Positions 62,494-64,000 of a stretch of DNA of 64,000 nt are shown one piece after another. Within the stretch, counting starts at the first letter, position 1, and each line of letters starts with the position of its first letter. The stretch covers positions 1 through 64,000 of the forward strand of contig CANRJM010000003.1 in NCBI GenBank assembly GCA_947630925.1, given 5' to 3'. The position numbers and the translations under genes are program-made. Origin of the DNA: an uncultured Lachnospiraceae bacterium (GTDB lineage: Bacteria; Bacillota; Clostridia; Lachnospirales; Lachnospiraceae). Below the pieces are notes generated by a model. It was given only the letters and a program-made list of their open reading frames with translations, ran no database searches and was not told the origin of the DNA.

Positions 62494-64000
62494 TACTGTG
62501 CAACCTTTTTAAACTCTACATTATAGGAACCATCCAATACATCATCGCCTTTGCAGACAGTAATCGTACCGTTATTCTCACTCCATCCGTTAATGGTAAA
62601 TTTCTTCGGGAAGTCACTGTAGCTTAAGGTTCCTTTATAAACAGTACGCGACTTTCCATCCTGTGTCAATACAAGTTTGATAAGGGCAGGGTCCTCATCC
62701 GGATATTCAAATGGATTAGAACTGATCGTCGTCGTACCGATATAATCATATGTCACGGCTTCTGTAGGCTTTGGCGTTGCCTTTACCTTTGGCCCTTTAC
62801 TTACTGTATAATCAATCTTTGTTCCAATCTCTACTTTTGTCCCCGCTTTAATAGACTGTCTTGTAATCCTTCCTTTGGCATACTTATCAGAATAGACATA
62901 AGTGACATTCGCCGCATTGCCGGACAGACCGACATCTGACAGTTTCTCTAATGCAACCTCTTCCTTCTTTCCAACCAGATTAGGTACCGGAACCATTGTA
63001 CTCTTTGGCCCCCTGCTGACCAGAATCGTAACTGCAGATCCCTTGGATACGCTGGTACCCACAACCGGATCCGTGCCGCAGACCTTTCCTTCTTCAATAC
63101 TTTCGCTATATTCTTTTAATACGCCGGAAACGGTCAGTCCCAACGCCTCTAACGTTGTTGTTGCCTCCTCTAACGTTTTATTCTCCACGCCCGGAATCGT
63201 GATACCGCTCTCTCCCTTGCTGTAGTAAATGGTAATCCTCGTATATTCCTCTACTTCTTCTCCTGCCGCAGGTTCCTGCTCCGTAACCGTATTTGCCTCT
63301 TTATCAGACTCTACCGGCTCCAGATCATAGTGAAGATTGAGATCCTCCAACGTCTTCTCTGCTTCTTCCAATGTGTGGTCGACAATGTCCGGAACTTCAA
63401 CTGTATCTGCCGCTGCAGAAGGCGTCGGGCTTACAGTGACAGCAGGAGTATCCTTATCAGAGCTGCGGCTGCCCGGCCACCATCCGGCAAGCTTGCCAAC
63501 CAGCAGAACGACTACCACGACAATAATGACCGCTACCACGCCGCTGCAGATTTTTAAGATACGCTCCAATTTTGGATCGATTGCATCTTCATCCAGCGAT
63601 TCGTCTATCGTTTCCTCCGGCCTGATATTTCTGTTCTGCGGATCTTTTACGGCACGTACTACATCATCCGATAACATAATGGTCGGCGAATCGTTTTCTT
63701 CCTCTTCCAGAATCACATAATCGCCATCCGGATCCGATACGGCACGACGTAAATCCATGATAAGCGCCGCCGCATCCCCATAACGCATATCCGGTTTTTT
63801 CTGCATACACTTCTGCACAATCCGCGAAAGACTTCTTGGAATCGTTTCATCCAGTTCATCTAAGGCAGCCGCCTCTTCATGTACATGGGCAAACGCTACG
63901 GAAACCGTGCTTTCCCCTTCAAACGGCACTTTCCCCGACAACATTTCATACAGGGTAACGCCAAGGGAGTACAGATCACTCTTTTCATCACTGTAGCCGC
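62493..64000 (-). CDS. PASTA Ser/Thr protein kinase (PrkC/Stk), 5' end outside window
   Basis: The frame is open from the window edge: SDEKSDLYSLGVTLYEML are the late kinase-domain residues (subdomains IX-X), so about 200 N-terminal residues are missing here. Then come GKVPFEGEST, the rest of the C-lobe, an acidic juxtamembrane part, one membrane helix (GVVAVIIVVVVVLLVGKLAG), three PASTA repeats and a beta-rich C-terminal domain of about 80 residues. It senses peptidoglycan fragments and controls growth and dormancy in relatives. It probably lies with a PP2C phosphatase upstream, outside the window. Confidence 0.92.
   Translation of the reverse strand, partial: GYSDEKSDLYSLGVTLYEMLSGKVPFEGESTVSVAFAHVHEEAAALDELDETIPRSLSRIVQKCMQKKPDMRYGDAAALIMDLRRAVSDPDGDYVILEEEENDSPTIMLSDDVVRAVKDPQNRNIRPEETIDESLDEDAIDPKLERILKICSGVVAVIIVVVVVLLVGKLAGWWPGSRSSDKDTPAVTVSPTPSAAADTVEVPDIVDHTLEEAEKTLEDLNLHYDLEPVESDKEANTVTEQEPAAGEEVEEYTRITIYYSKGESGITIPGVENKTLEEATTTLEALGLTVSGVLKEYSESIEEGKVCGTDPVVGTSVSKGSAVTILVSRGPKSTMVPVPNLVGKKEEVALEKLSDVGLSGNAANVTYVYSDKYAKGRITRQSIKAGTKVEIGTKIDYTVSKGPKVKATPKPTEAVTYDYIGTTTISSNPFEYPDEDPALIKLVLTQDGKSRTVYKGTLSYSDFPKKFTINGWSENNGTITVCKGDDVLDGSYNVEFKKVAQ

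Overview
The window looks like chromosome of a low-to-mid G+C Gram-positive anaerobe of the Clostridia, most likely Lachnospiraceae. This is inferred from the arrangement of the division and cell-wall (dcw) genes with two tandem class B penicillin-binding proteins, a DUF5721 gene, a FeoA-FeoB fusion followed by a tiny Cys-rich membrane protein, strong AGGAGG-type ribosome binding sites and sigma-A promoters. No rRNA, CRISPR array, intact insertion sequence or prophage is visible. Almost all of it is ordinary core genome with a few accessory patches.

Layout. 0.1-15.9 kb: an ABC-F ATPase, a convergent purine-salvage operon (AbiEi-like regulator, purine nucleoside phosphorylase, MTA/SAH deaminase), a heterodimeric ABC exporter behind a DUF5721 gene, a small Cys-rich protein, a GlgX-like protein with every catalytic residue replaced, a PIG-V-like membrane protein, a second ABC-F protein and a GT2 glycosyltransferase. 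15.9-21.1 kb: two identical tRNA-Gln(CUG) genes, a homocysteine methyltransferase/MTHFR fusion in one operon with a ZnuBC-type metal permease, and a CNNM/CorC-like membrane protein. 21.1-26.8 kb (accessory): two paralogous beta-helix proteins and a MinD-like ATPase without P-loop lysines, then a FliB-like flagellin methylase with no flagellar genes nearby. 26.8-33.8 kb: pyrimidine genes pyrE and pyrC-F-K-D with a secreted YHYH protein inserted between pyrE and pyrD, then a Nudix gene and asd. 34.1-39.5 kb: an unusual histidyl-tRNA synthetase, an intact GH13 amylase, a PAS-GGDEF-EAL protein and a CPBP protease. 39.6-51.5 kb: the dcw cluster mraZ-rsmH-ftsL-pbp-pbp-mraY-murD-ftsW-ftsQ-ftsZ with clear MraZ operator repeats. 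51.6-57.6 kb: ychF-lgt, a gene-poor gap, a GNAT/small-protein pair and the feo iron-uptake genes. 57.6-64 kb: a FIST-GGDEF cyclase, thiN, a PilZ protein, rpe, rsgA and the 3' part of a PASTA Ser/Thr kinase that runs off the window.

How the genes work together. The dcw operon makes lipid I/II precursors and the septal machinery. The stk-rsgA-rpe-pilZ-thiN-GGDEF string joins growth control to c-di-GMP signalling, and a second c-di-GMP protein lies at 36.8-38.5 kb. The pyr genes make UMP. The punA-mtaD pair salvages purine nucleosides and the products of S-adenosylmethionine use. The best candidate for an undescribed system is the MinD-like ATPase plus double beta-helix module at 21.2-25.4 kb. 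The next most notable item is the apparent GH13 pseudoenzyme at 9.7-11.6 kb. All assignments rest on reading motifs by eye; no database search was possible.
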